DNA of 64,000 bases from an uncultured Clostridia bacterium (GCA_934233735.1 CAKQGQ010000001.1:212056-276055); one strand, 5' to 3'; counted from the stretch's first letter, positions 36,058 to 44,245 are shown. The notes: generated by a model from the sequence alone, not told the origin. Program-made: numbers and translations.

Positions 36058-36087
36058 CTCATCGTATGGATGAGGGTCTCTTTTTTT
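36058..36087 (+). terminator. Rho-independent terminator after the antiporter gene
   Basis: CTCATC (36058-36063) pairs with GATGAG (36069-36074), loop GTATG, then seven T residues (36081-36087). Confidence 0.75.
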
Positions 36088-36206
36088 GCATAATTTTGAC
36101 ATAATATACAAAATTTAATACAGAAATGACAAAATGTTACAAAATAGGACAATGATAGTCTAAAATTTCCTGTATAATAGTGGCAAAGAATGAAGGGAGA
36201 GTTTAT

Positions 36207-36617
36207 ATGAAGGATTATCAGCAAAAAAAAATGAAACCATATCTCATGCCAGAGCCTGTCTATCGCCAGGCCTACTGGGCACTGAGAGATTTGAAGCGGA
36301 TGAAGGAGGAACTTGCGCATCTGATGGAGGAGCGAGACCTCATTTCGGCCAGCGTTGCAGAGGCGTCGAATTTTGCTTCCGGCATAGGTAAAATCAGCGA
36401 TGTAACGGGTAATCGCGCGATAAAAATTACACAGTTATCGGCAAGAGTTTTGGCAATGGAGACTGCATTTGACACGATTCCGGAAAAATACCGCGGTGGC
36501 CTGTGGCGAAAAAATGTTGAAAATTTAACCTTTGGGGACGGTGCGCATCTAAACACATGGAAGAAGTGGCAACAGGTTCTTATGTTCAATGTTGCAAAAA
36601 ACTTACAAATTTTTTAA
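36207..36617 (+). CDS. Small phage-type (RinA/ArpU-like) protein
   Basis: 136-residue soluble helical protein. The pattern PEPVYRQAYWALRDLKRMKEE near residue 15, a variable middle, then IPEKYRGGLW and a C-terminal NTWKKWQQ...NVAKNLQIF block resembles the late-transcription-regulator-like proteins of clostridial phages (RinA/ArpU-like); this is from memory, without a search. GGGAGA precedes ATG 36207 and a TATAAT lies at 36173-36178. No other phage genes surround it. It could be a domesticated regulator of the pilus-like cluster that starts 85 bases downstream. Confidence 0.55.
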   Translation: MKDYQQKKMKPYLMPEPVYRQAYWALRDLKRMKEELAHLMEERDLISASVAEASNFASGIGKISDVTGNRAIKITQLSARVLAMETAFDTIPEKYRGGLWRKNVENLTFGDGAHLNTWKKWQQVLMFNVAKNLQIF

Positions 36618-36634
36618 AAAATTCAAAAAATGTG

Positions 36635-36663
36635 CTGAAAGAAGGGAATGGCTGTGGTATTAT
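36635..36663 (+). promoter_or_regulatory. Putative promoter for the Tad/T2SS-like cluster
   Basis: CTGAAA (36635-36640), 17-base spacer, TATTAT (36658-36663), 39 bases before the SAF-domain gene. Match is moderate. Confidence 0.4.
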
Positions 36664-36701
36664 ATTACTGTAAAATAGTGTAACCAAAAGGAGGGATTTG
36701 A

Positions 36702-37298
36702 ATGAGAAAAAGAATAACAGGACTTATTCTGATTGGGACAATGCTGGTTGCTTTGGGCTTTTGGGAGTTCTGGGGAAGAAAGAATATCGGCTATGACGAA
36801 ATTTTGACAGTTCGTGCTGACGCTGCCGCAAACACAATTATTTCCCCGGAAATGCTTACAACGAAAAAGGTAGAAAATGCGCCGAAGGAGTCGCTTCGAA
36901 AGGGAGATGACGAAAAGGTCATCGGACTGGAATGTCGTCAGTTCATTCCGAAAGGAGAAACCCTGTATGTGGCATATTTTGAGGAAAGCCGATTTCGCGT
37001 GGGTGAGGAGACCGGCAAATATGTACTTTCCATTCCAAACGACTGGCTGAAGTCCTATCCGCAGACGCTTAGGCGCGGCGACAAAGCTTTTTTCTATTGT
37101 AAGGGTCGGATTATAACCGACGCAGTTGTCGCTTATGCGCGGGACGGAAGCAATCAAGAAGTCCGTTCTTCCGATGAAGAGCGGCTTGTCGGAAGCGCAC
37201 CCGTCAGTCTGGTTGAGGTTATCGTCAACGAGGCGCAGGCGAAGCTGCTTGGGAATCTGGCGGAAAAAGGCAACAAGTTCGTGCTGCTTTATTCGTAA
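36702..37298 (+). CDS. SAF-domain protein, CpaB-like
   Basis: 198-residue protein with an N-terminal membrane helix (about residues 7-24) and an extracellular region opening with TVRADAAANTIISPEMLTT, the SAF fold that in CpaB helps assemble Flp pili. The rest contains short beta segments (FIPKGETLYVAYF, YVLSIPNDWL). AAGGAGGG precedes ATG 36702. It is followed by a CpaF-like ATPase at 12 bases, so a role in a Tad/Flp-like machine is inferred from context as much as from sequence. Confidence 0.6.
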   Translation: MRKRITGLILIGTMLVALGFWEFWGRKNIGYDEILTVRADAAANTIISPEMLTTKKVENAPKESLRKGDDEKVIGLECRQFIPKGETLYVAYFEESRFRVGEETGKYVLSIPNDWLKSYPQTLRRGDKAFFYCKGRIITDAVVAYARDGSNQEVRSSDEERLVGSAPVSLVEVIVNEAQAKLLGNLAEKGNKFVLLYS

Positions 37299-37309
37299 GG
37301 AGGCGGATG

Positions 37310-38725
37310 ATGGAGTATCTGAAGAAAAAGGAAGACACCGGGTTTCTCAGCTTTGAGGAAGCCTGCAGACGGATAAAAGACTGTTTTGATTACGAATGGA
37401 AGGACTTCGACGATTTTGAAAAGATGGAGAGGTTAGAGCTTGAAAAGGCAGCAATTTTAGGATATGAGGAGGCGATGAATTATTATAAAACAAGAATTGC
37501 GGAAATTATCAGGCAGGAACATTTAGAGGAGGCACAGGTGCCGAGATGGTATGAAAACCTGATAGAGGGAGTTTTCGCAGAGCTGTATGGCTTAGCGGGG
37601 CTTTCTCCATGGGTCTATGACAAGACAGAGGTATACAAAAATTCTTCCTCAGCAAAACTGATCGGAGACCGGCTATATTGTCTGATTGACGGCAAGCCGT
37701 GCCTGCAGCCGCAGAGCATCGGAAAGGAAAGGAGGGAACAGCTAAAACGGGCGTTTCTGATGAACAGCCCGCAGGAGCGCATGGAACGAGGGTTTCACGA
37801 ATTGTATCTGACAAACGGAATTCGGATTACGATTTACTCGGGCCTGCGGACGAAACCAAATGAAGATATTATGGTTTTTCGTAAGTATCTTTTGCAGGAT
37901 TTGAGCTTTGAAAATCTGTCAGAGCTTGGAACGATTCCACAGGAGGCAGTTCCGCTTTTTCGTGAAATGGTCTGTATCGGCTTCAATGTTTTGTTTGCGG
38001 GACCGGTGCGGTCAGGGAAAACGACCTTTTTACAGGTTTGGCAGCGTTGTGAAAGTCCGCAGATGGAGGGAATTGCAATCTCCACCGACCCGGAAACGCC
38101 TTGGGAAAAAATCATGCCGGAGGCGCCGATTATGCAGTTAGTCGCTGACGGCGAAGAACTTGCGGGGATTACGAAATCTTTGCTCCGAGGCGACAATGAC
38201 TATGTGATTTTAGAGGAAATGCGAGATGCCCAAAGCTATCGGCTCGCGCTGGAGCTTGCTTCGATTGGAGCGGGACGCTGCAAGGCGACGGTGCACAGCG
38301 GAGACATCAAGACGCTTCCGTACAAGATTGCAAGCAAGATACGAAGCGTATACGGCGGTGACGAGCAGAGCTTGATTGCGCAGGTATTTGGAAGCTTTGA
38401 TTATGTGTTTGAGTTCAGCCAGCAGAAGGATAATCGCGCGAAAAAAGTGCTGAAATCCATATCTGAGCTTTGTTACGAAAGTGAGAAGGATGTGGTCAGC
38501 ATTCACAAAATCTGCGAGTATGACGCAGCGCAAAAGAAATGGAATTGGAATTTTCATTTGGGAGAAGATAAAGAAGAGAAATTAAGGCTTTGGCCGGAGG
38601 AAACGAAAATGATGAAAAGAGAGTTGACCAATTTGTCGGAGCGGAATCCGATCATCGGAAAAAGTGTGATTTATCCCCGCTATTATCATCCGTCGATGCG
38701 GGGAAGGGAGGATGTGCATGATTGA
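37310..38725 (+). CDS. CpaF/TadA-like secretion ATPase
   Basis: Hexameric-type motor ATPase of the type II/IV secretion superfamily. The 471-residue product has a helical N-terminal domain, Walker A GPVRSGKTTF near residue 228, a Walker B-like segment DYVILEEMRDAQSY near 298 and the conserved His box ATVHSGDIKTLPYK near 326. It is a divergent CpaF: usual LEELRxxEA reads LEEMRDAQS. ATG 37310 has better spacing from AAGGAGG than the adjacent ATG 37307. The end overlaps the next gene by 8 bases. Confidence 0.8.
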   Translation: MEYLKKKEDTGFLSFEEACRRIKDCFDYEWKDFDDFEKMERLELEKAAILGYEEAMNYYKTRIAEIIRQEHLEEAQVPRWYENLIEGVFAELYGLAGLSPWVYDKTEVYKNSSSAKLIGDRLYCLIDGKPCLQPQSIGKERREQLKRAFLMNSPQERMERGFHELYLTNGIRITIYSGLRTKPNEDIMVFRKYLLQDLSFENLSELGTIPQEAVPLFREMVCIGFNVLFAGPVRSGKTTFLQVWQRCESPQMEGIAISTDPETPWEKIMPEAPIMQLVADGEELAGITKSLLRGDNDYVILEEMRDAQSYRLALELASIGAGRCKATVHSGDIKTLPYKIASKIRSVYGGDEQSLIAQVFGSFDYVFEFSQQKDNRAKKVLKSISELCYESEKDVVSIHKICEYDAAQKKWNWNFHLGEDKEEKLRLWPEETKMMKRELTNLSERNPIIGKSVIYPRYYHPSMRGREDVHD

Positions 38726-39614
38726 GATTCTATTGTTTGGCGGCATTCTCCTCGGCGCATTTCTGTTTTGCGAGCGGTGGCTGAATGAGCTTACGGGCGG
38801 CATCGCGGAGGCATGGCAGGAAAAGTTTTTCCTGCATATCAAGACTTTACTGCGAATTACGACAGGAAAGGGAAGCGAAGCACGCTGCAGAGTATTTTTA
38901 TCCGTATCGGCAGTCACAGGAGCTCTTCCGATTCTTTTTCTGTATGGAAGAGTTGCGCAAGGCTTAGTTCTTGTGACAGGACTTTTTCTGTGCCTGCTGC
39001 CGTATATCTTACTGCGTCTGAAGTTGCAGGTTATCCGTGTGGAAAGCTCTCGGGAAGGGGAAATCCTCGTGACAGAACTTCTGGAAAATTACAAAATTCA
39101 TTATTTTAATATGCAGCGCGCGATTGAGGTCAGTGCTGCCGGCATGGAGGAAGCCCCAAACTGCAGGAGGCTTCTTTTTAATTTGTCAAAAGGTCTGAAT
39201 GAGGCAGGAAGTGCCGACGAAATCAAGCGTCTTTTGGAGGAATTCCGGCTTTCCATCAACACCTCTTGGGCGAATATTTTGGCGGTAAATCTGTATTTTG
39301 CGCTGAGCGGGGGAATGCAGGTGACATATGCGCTGAGCGATTTGGCAGGAGCGGTAGCGATGGCGCGCAAGGTTGACGAGTATGTGAAACGCGAAAACAA
39401 TGAAGCGAAGCTGATGCTGAAATACCTCGCGCCGATTGCGTATTTGCTGACGCTTGTTGGAGGAATTGCGTTTTTCAGGCTCACATGGAAGAAATATCTG
39501 CTTTATCAGTTTCACACTACGGTGGGGCTGACATGGCTTGTGATTTCTCTCCTGTTATATGCGGTGGGAATTTTGCTGTATGTTTATATTTCCAAAGGAA
39601 AGCTTGATTTATAG
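38718..39614 (+). CDS. TadB-like membrane platform protein
   Basis: 298-residue membrane protein with two helices near residues 60-105, a cytoplasmic four-helix region (GEILVTELLENYKIHYFNMQRAIE, positions about 112-135, then further helices), and two C-terminal membrane helices. This is the layout of TadB/T2SSF platform proteins. ATG 38718 is preferred over ATG 38712, which touches the ribosome site GGGAGG. It overlaps the ATPase gene and is followed by a second T2SSF-type gene after 9 bases. Confidence 0.65.
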   Translation: MIEILLFGGILLGAFLFCERWLNELTGGIAEAWQEKFFLHIKTLLRITTGKGSEARCRVFLSVSAVTGALPILFLYGRVAQGLVLVTGLFLCLLPYILLRLKLQVIRVESSREGEILVTELLENYKIHYFNMQRAIEVSAAGMEEAPNCRRLLFNLSKGLNEAGSADEIKRLLEEFRLSINTSWANILAVNLYFALSGGMQVTYALSDLAGAVAMARKVDEYVKRENNEAKLMLKYLAPIAYLLTLVGGIAFFRLTWKKYLLYQFHTTVGLTWLVISLLLYAVGILLYVYISKGKLDL

Positions 39615-39623
39615 GAGGTGGAT

Positions 39624-40097
39624 ATGAAAAAAGAAAATTTGGAGCTTGAGCTTTACGACAGCTGTCTGACTCTGAAGAACCTGTCGATAGTCAGCGGCTC
39701 AAAACCGTTTTCCGGGGAGTTTATCTACGGAATGCTGATGGAAAATGCTTTTCGACTGCGTCCGGTTTATCGGGAAATGCTGCTTTTATACAGGCAGGGC
39801 AGGGATGAAGAGGCGTTTTCGTATTTTGCGGAGGCAGTTGGCACGAAGGCGGGCAAAAACTTCGCGGCAATCTTATCAAAGGTCGAAAAGACGAATCCAA
39901 AGCAGCTCGTCGAGCAGATGGAGGTCTTTCAAAATATGATGGCGGAAAAGCGCATGACGCAGGCGATGAAAATTGCGCAGAGAAACAGCGTGCTGACGAC
40001 CGTCTGGTCTACGGCAACCGTCTTCGCTTTTTTGATTAATTTTGCGGTCGTGGCGGTCTTTTTAGATACCCTGACCATGCTGAAAACCGTTTTTTAG
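39624..40097 (+). CDS. TadC-like short platform protein
   Basis: 157-residue protein with a cytoplasmic helical half (LELELYDSCLTLKNLS, EEAFSYFAEAVGTKAGKNF, PKQLVEQMEVFQNMMAEKRM) and a single C-terminal membrane helix (about residues 130-150). It reads like the helical domain of a T2SSF/TadC protein with only one membrane segment instead of three. AGGAGG lies 5 bases before ATG 39624; a GTG two codons earlier overlaps that site. Confidence 0.5.
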   Translation: MKKENLELELYDSCLTLKNLSIVSGSKPFSGEFIYGMLMENAFRLRPVYREMLLLYRQGRDEEAFSYFAEAVGTKAGKNFAAILSKVEKTNPKQLVEQMEVFQNMMAEKRMTQAMKIAQRNSVLTTVWSTATVFAFLINFAVVAVFLDTLTMLKTVF

Positions 40098-40155
40098 CTT
40101 CGGCAGGACAGCTTAAGGCGAAGGCAGAAAATACACAAAGGAAGAGAGGAACAAA

Positions 40156-40329
40156 ATGAAAAATTTAATTATTATCATCGGAACGATTTTACTTGGAGCA
40201 CTGATTGTGAACACGCTCATCCTGGGGGATGAAAATTCGCTAAAAACCGCGGCAGAGGATATTATGGATGAAGGAACGAGCGCGATTATGGACACCATCG
40301 ACTTCAGAAAGGCGGTGGGCGGAGCATGA
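40156..40329 (+). CDS. Small single-helix membrane protein, pilin-sized (57 aa)
   Basis: 57 residues: an N-terminal hydrophobic helix (LIIIIGTILLGALIVNTLIL, residues 4-23) and an acidic, then polar, amphipathic tail. AGAGAGGAA precedes ATG 40156. The size and one-helix topology are like Flp pilins, but the prepilin-peptidase motif with a glycine before a polar-start helix is not obvious. It overlaps the next gene by 4 bases (ATGA), so it is a real operon member. Confidence 0.65.
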   Translation: MKNLIIIIGTILLGALIVNTLILGDENSLKTAAEDIMDEGTSAIMDTIDFRKAVGGA

Positions 40330-40463
40330 AGCAATTGATTGTTTTAGTCGGTATGATTTTGCTGGGCTGCGTAATTTTTGACCTTATGGTCGGTCCGGGA
40401 GAGGAAAGTCTGCGGGCAGCGAGTGCGGAAGCGATGCGAAAAACCATGGAGGCATACGGATGA
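40326..40463 (+). CDS. Small single-helix membrane protein (45 aa)
   Basis: 45 residues: hydrophobic helix (LIVLVGMILLGCVIFDLMVG, residues 4-23) followed by an acidic, alanine-rich tail. It is similar in layout and start (MK followed by L I) to the 57-residue protein upstream, so the two look like paralogues. The start overlaps the upstream stop (ATGA) and its stop overlaps the next start. Confidence 0.6.
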   Translation: MKQLIVLVGMILLGCVIFDLMVGPGEESLRAASAEAMRKTMEAYG

Positions 40464-40918
40464 AGGATTTGATTACGGGCCTTGCTTCGATTTTTCTCTT
40501 GACGGTTTTTCTGCTGCAGTTTGTCGTCAGCCAGACAGTGTATACGCGGATTATGGGTACGGAATATGCCGTAAAACAGTTTCGTATCGATATGGAAGAA
40601 AGCGGTGAGGAGGAAATGAAAGAAAGCTATGTGCGCAAGCTGAAGGAAAATGCGGCTTTTGCTGCGGGCTGTGATGCGGCGGAAGTTTCGGTGCAGGTAA
40701 CGGATAACGAGTACGAAATGTCGGTTCCGATTCGCAATATCATTGGAGCTGCAGAGTTTTTGGGAATCAGCCCGGAAGAAAATCAGCTCGTTCACCATAC
40801 AAAGGGGATAATTTACATAAAAGAAAAACAAGAGGAGACGGAAGATGAAAAACATGATAATAACGACAGCACTTCTGATTCTTTTCAGTATGCTTCTAAA
40901 ATTTCAGACGGAGCTTAA
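40460..40918 (+). CDS. Bitopic membrane protein of the Tad-like cluster (152 aa)
   Basis: 152 residues: N-terminal membrane helix (LITGLASIFLLTVFLLQFVV, about residues 4-23), then an extracellular domain with mixed charged helices and strands and an acidic, polar C-terminus (QEETEDEKHDNNDSTSDSF). The family is not recognised; its place in the operon and topology suggest a pseudopilin or minor subunit. The start overlaps the upstream stop (ATGA). Confidence 0.6.
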   Translation: MKDLITGLASIFLLTVFLLQFVVSQTVYTRIMGTEYAVKQFRIDMEESGEEEMKESYVRKLKENAAFAAGCDAAEVSVQVTDNEYEMSVPIRNIIGAAEFLGISPEENQLVHHTKGIIYIKEKQEETEDEKHDNNDSTSDSFQYASKISDGA

Positions 40919-40943
40919 CATGATTTTTATCAAAAATTTGTAA
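40845..40943 (+). CDS. Tiny hydrophobic peptide overlapping the end of the Tad-like cluster (32 aa)
   Basis: 32-codon frame, MKNMIITTALLILFSMLLKF followed by a short tail, offset from the 152-residue gene that it overlaps by 74 bases. AGAGGAGACGG ends about 5-8 bases before the ATG, a good ribosome site despite lying in coding sequence. Hydrophobic helix at residues 4-19. It continues the series of small membrane proteins, but overlapping low-complexity sequence could produce this by chance. Confidence 0.4.
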   Translation: MKNMIITTALLILFSMLLKFQTELNMIFIKNL

Positions 40944-40950
40944 ATGAATG

Positions 40951-40980
40951 TTGACATTTTATAATACTGTATAGTAAAAT
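40951..40980 (+). promoter_or_regulatory. Sigma-A promoter for the riboswitch-controlled ATPase
   Basis: Perfect TTGACA (40951-40956), 18-base spacer, TAAAAT (40975-40980). The predicted start near 40987 coincides with the beginning of the riboswitch. Confidence 0.7.
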
Positions 40981-40989
40981 ATATAAATT

Positions 40990-41122
40990 GTAAGAGGGAG
41001 TAACTGGCGCGGAAAATGCGTGGTATTTTGCGACATCCCAATCGGGGAGACCCGATTCGCTGATATCTTAAATAGTAAGACTTTTACCGTATATACTAAA
41101 TATATGGTGGAAGTCTTTTTTA
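40990..41122 (+). ncRNA. yybP-ykoY family (manganese) riboswitch with terminator switch
   Basis: The leader contains GGGAGTAAC (40996-41004), the hallmark loop of the yybP-ykoY class, a central hairpin AATCGGG/CCCGATT and the closing AGTAAGAC segment. Closing helix P1 would pair GTAAGA at 40990 with CTTTTAC at 41081-41087. The same 41078-41088 segment also pairs with GGTGGAAGTCT (41106-41116) to form a terminator ending in six T residues. Metal-stabilised P1 should therefore block termination and switch on the P-type ATPase. Characterised members sense Mn2+ and often control exporters. Confidence 0.75.
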
Positions 41123-41147
41123 TTGACTTACTACCGGAGGAGGGAAA

Positions 41148-43793
41148 ATGCAGTATTATTTAAAAAATCTTGAAGAAACGATGGCAGATATCCGCTCGGA
41201 TGAAAACGGACTTTCTGCAGGCGAGGCAGAAAAAAGACTGCAGCAAAACGGAAAGAACAAGCTTGCAGAGGCCAAGAAAGATTCACTGCTGAAAAGATTT
41301 CTCTCGCAGCTTGCAGACCCGATGATTATCGTGCTGATTGCAGCTGCGGCAGTGTCGGGAATCACCTCATACTACGCGGGTGAAAACTTTGCGGATGTTA
41401 TCATAATTATGGCAGTTGTTGTCATTAACGCTATCCTGGGAATGTATCAGGAAAGCAAGGCCGAAAAGGCAATCGAGGCTCTGCAGGAGATGGCGGCTGC
41501 AACCAGCAAAGTGCTCAGAGACGGCAAAGTTCAGACTGTAAAGAGCGAAGAACTGGTTGTAGGGGACATTGTGATTCTGGAAGCCGGAGATGCCGTTCCG
41601 GCAGATGGAAGAATTATCGAGAGCAACAGCCTAAAGATTGAAGAAGCAGCACTTACGGGAGAAAGCGTTCCTGTAAGCAAGTTCTGTGAACCTCTCTCCC
41701 TTGGAGAAGCGAAAGACATCCCTCTCGGAGACCGTAAGAACATGATGTACATGGGAAGCACGGTCGTTTACGGAAGAGGCAAGGCCGTTATCTGCGGAAC
41801 CGGCATGAACACCGAAATGGGTAAAATCGCAGATGCGCTTGCACAGGCACAGGAAGGAAAAACTCCTTTGCAGATTAAGCTTACGCAGCTCAGCAAGATT
41901 TTGACGATTCTGGTTCTTGCAATTTGTGTCGTTATTTTTGCAGTCAGCCTTCTGCGCGCGGGAGACATTAACGGAACTGTTTTGCTTAACACCTTCATGA
42001 TCGCGGTAAGCCTTGCCGTTGCAGCAATACCGGAAGGACTTGCAGCGGTTGTAACCATCGTACTTTCCATCGGCGTTACGAATATGAGTAAACGAAACGC
42101 CATCATAAGAAAGCTCACGGCGGTTGAAACGCTCGGATGTGCACAGATTATTTGTTCCGACAAAACAGGAACGCTTACGCAGAATAAAATGACTGTTGTT
42201 GAATGCAGCAGCGGAGAAGCTGAGGACGGTCTTTTGGCAGAAGCAATGGCTCTTTGCTGTGATGCAAGAATCGAGAAAGGTGAAGACTCCGCAATCGGAG
42301 AGCCTACCGAATGTGCGCTTGTAAATTATGCTCACAAGGTTGGAATTGAAAAAGCGGAGCTTGAAAAGGAAATGCCGAGAATTTCCGAGGTTCCGTTCGA
42401 CAGCAGCAGAAAAATGATGTCAACTCTGCACAAAAGAGTCTCCGACGGAAAAATCATTCAGTACACCAAAGGGGCTCCGGATGAAGTCCTTAAGAAGTGT
42501 ACCAAGATTATAAAGGGCGGAAAAGTCCGCGAACTCACCGAAGAAGACAGAAGAGAAATCGCAGGTGCAAACAAGCAGATGGCTGACAAGGCACTGCGTG
42601 TTCTCATGGCAGCCTTCAAAACCTATGACGAAATGCCGGACGACATTTCGCCTGCGGGAGTGGAAAAAGACCTTTGCTACATCGGCCTTGAAGGCATGAT
42701 TGACCCGGTAAGACCGGAAGTGAAAGCGGCGATAGAAGAATGTAATCAGGCGGGTATTCGTCCGATTATGATAACCGGAGACCATATCGATACGGCTTCG
42801 GCAATCGGCAGAGAGCTTGGTATTCTGGGCGGAGACAGACGCGCAATCACCGGCGCAATGCTGAATGACTTGAGCGATGAGGATTTCGAAAAGGAAATCG
42901 AAAACATCAGCGTCTATGCACGTGTTCAGCCGGAGCATAAGGTTCGCATTGTGAACATGTGGAAGAAAAAAGGCTATGTAACGGCGATGACCGGAGACGG
43001 CGTAAACGACGCACCGAGCATCAAGTCCGCAGATATCGGCGTAGGCATGGGCATTACAGGCACAGATGTAACGAAGAATGTTGCGGACATGGTTCTTGCG
43101 GACGATAACTTTGCAACCATTGTCGGAGCCGTTGAAGAAGGCAGAAGAATCTACGATAATATTCGCAAGTCGATTCAGTTCCTGCTCGCTTCGAACATGA
43201 GTGAAGTGCTCAGCATATTTACCGCTACAATGCTTGGCTTTGTAATTTTACAGCCGGTTCACCTTCTTTGGATTAACCTGATTACAGACTGCTTCCCTGC
43301 ACTTGCACTCGGAATGGAACGGCCGGAAGATGACATTATGAAGCGACAGCCGCGTAAGACAACAGACGGTATCTTTGCCGGTGGTCTTGGCATAGACATG
43401 ATGTATCAGGGCGTTGTTCTGACCGTGCTTACACTCGCGGCATACTTCGTGGGACATTATATCGAAGCGGGCGTATGGGAAATTACGACAAGCCCGGACG
43501 GAACGACGATGGCGTTCCTGACGCTTTCCATGGCAGAAATTTTCCACAGCTTCAATATGCGTTCGCAGCGAGGAAGCCTGTTTGGAATAAAATACATGAA
43601 CAGAGCTTTAATCTGGTCATCCCTTGCCAGCCTTGCGGCAACGACTTTGGTAATCTATGTGCCGTTCCTTGCGGAAGCGTTTGAATTCGAACACATAAGC
43701 TTCATGGAATATGCGATTGCACTCGGACTTGCATTCCTTGTAATGCCAATCGTTGAGATTATCAAGCTCATTCAGAGGAAAATGCAGAAATAA
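41148..43793 (+). CDS. P2A-type cation-transporting ATPase (Mn2+/Ca2+ exporter)
   Basis: Pumps divalent cations out of the cytoplasm. The 881-residue product has the actuator TGES motif (EEAALTGESVPVSK near residue 170), the transmembrane metal-site motif AAIPEGLAAVV near 295, phosphorylation motif CSDKTGTLT near 340, and the hinge MTGDGVNDAPSIK near 625, with about ten membrane segments. It resembles the SERCA-like bacterial ATPases. Control by a yybP-ykoY leader points to Mn2+ export as with L. lactis YoaB and pneumococcal MgtA; Ca2+ remains possible. CCGGAGGAGGG precedes ATG 41148. Confidence 0.9.
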   Translation: MQYYLKNLEETMADIRSDENGLSAGEAEKRLQQNGKNKLAEAKKDSLLKRFLSQLADPMIIVLIAAAAVSGITSYYAGENFADVIIIMAVVVINAILGMYQESKAEKAIEALQEMAAATSKVLRDGKVQTVKSEELVVGDIVILEAGDAVPADGRIIESNSLKIEEAALTGESVPVSKFCEPLSLGEAKDIPLGDRKNMMYMGSTVVYGRGKAVICGTGMNTEMGKIADALAQAQEGKTPLQIKLTQLSKILTILVLAICVVIFAVSLLRAGDINGTVLLNTFMIAVSLAVAAIPEGLAAVVTIVLSIGVTNMSKRNAIIRKLTAVETLGCAQIICSDKTGTLTQNKMTVVECSSGEAEDGLLAEAMALCCDARIEKGEDSAIGEPTECALVNYAHKVGIEKAELEKEMPRISEVPFDSSRKMMSTLHKRVSDGKIIQYTKGAPDEVLKKCTKIIKGGKVRELTEEDRREIAGANKQMADKALRVLMAAFKTYDEMPDDISPAGVEKDLCYIGLEGMIDPVRPEVKAAIEECNQAGIRPIMITGDHIDTASAIGRELGILGGDRRAITGAMLNDLSDEDFEKEIENISVYARVQPEHKVRIVNMWKKKGYVTAMTGDGVNDAPSIKSADIGVGMGITGTDVTKNVADMVLADDNFATIVGAVEEGRRIYDNIRKSIQFLLASNMSEVLSIFTATMLGFVILQPVHLLWINLITDCFPALALGMERPEDDIMKRQPRKTTDGIFAGGLGIDMMYQGVVLTVLTLAAYFVGHYIEAGVWEITTSPDGTTMAFLTLSMAEIFHSFNMRSQRGSLFGIKYMNRALIWSSLASLAATTLVIYVPFLAEAFEFEHISFMEYAIALGLAFLVMPIVEIIKLIQRKMQK

Positions 43794-43841
43794 AGGTCTT
43801 TGCTTACTGCCAAATATGGGAGCAGGGCAAACATAAAAACG

Positions 43842-43867
43842 AGAGGACTTCGGTCCTCTTTTTTTGT
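43842..43867 (+). terminator. Rho-independent terminator after the P-type ATPase
   Basis: AGAGGAC (43842-43848) and GTCCTCT (43853-43859) pair around a stable TTCG loop, followed by about eight T residues. Confidence 0.9.
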
Positions 43868-43909
43868 GCAGGAAAGAGGGGCTCATGTGAGAGGGGGTGT
43901 ATAAATGTA

Positions 43910-43969
43910 TTGACATTTACAAAAATAATTCATATAATTTAAGTACGAAAAATTGTACTTAAATTATAT
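43910..43969 (+). promoter_or_regulatory. Promoter and palindromic operator of the yefM-yoeB operon
   Basis: Perfect TTGACA (43910-43915), 17-base spacer, perfect TATAAT (43933-43938). A flawless inverted repeat with 15-base arms (43932-43946 and 43955-43969) around an 8-base spacer covers the -10 and the start of transcription. Such a palindrome at this place is the expected binding site for antitoxin-toxin autorepression. Confidence 0.8.
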
Positions 43970-43981
43970 GGAGGTATAAAA

Positions 43982-44245
43982 ATGATTGCGACAAATTATT
44001 CGGGATTGCGTGAAAATTTAAAAGCATATATGGATACAGTTTCGGATGACTATGAGACCGTAGTTGTTACAAGAAAGGAGAATCGAAATATTATTATGAT
44101 ATCTGAAAGTGCCTACAATAACATGTTGGAAAATATGCATTTATTGGGCTGCAGAGAAAATTACGATTGGCTGATGGAGTCAAAAGCACAGCTTGAAGCA
44201 GGCTGCGTTGTCAGAAAGGAGCTTGCGAAGGAAATAGATGAATAA
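43982..44245 (+). CDS. yefM: Type II antitoxin, YefM/RelB family (Phd/YefM fold)
   Basis: 87-residue antitoxin with the Phd/YefM N-terminal fold (NYSGLRENLKAYMDTVSDDY, VVVTRKENRNIIMISESAYNNM) for DNA binding and a disordered C-terminal tail that should neutralise the toxin. TGGAGG precedes ATG 43982. It overlaps the toxin gene by 8 bases. Autoregulation through the palindrome just upstream is likely. Confidence 0.88.
   Translation: MIATNYSGLRENLKAYMDTVSDDYETVVVTRKENRNIIMISESAYNNMLENMHLLGCRENYDWLMESKAQLEAGCVVRKELAKEIDE

Noticed and set aside
43932..43969. CRISPR-like or IS end repeat
   Set aside because: A single palindrome on the promoter of a toxin-antitoxin operon is better explained as an operator; no repeated units or transposase are present.
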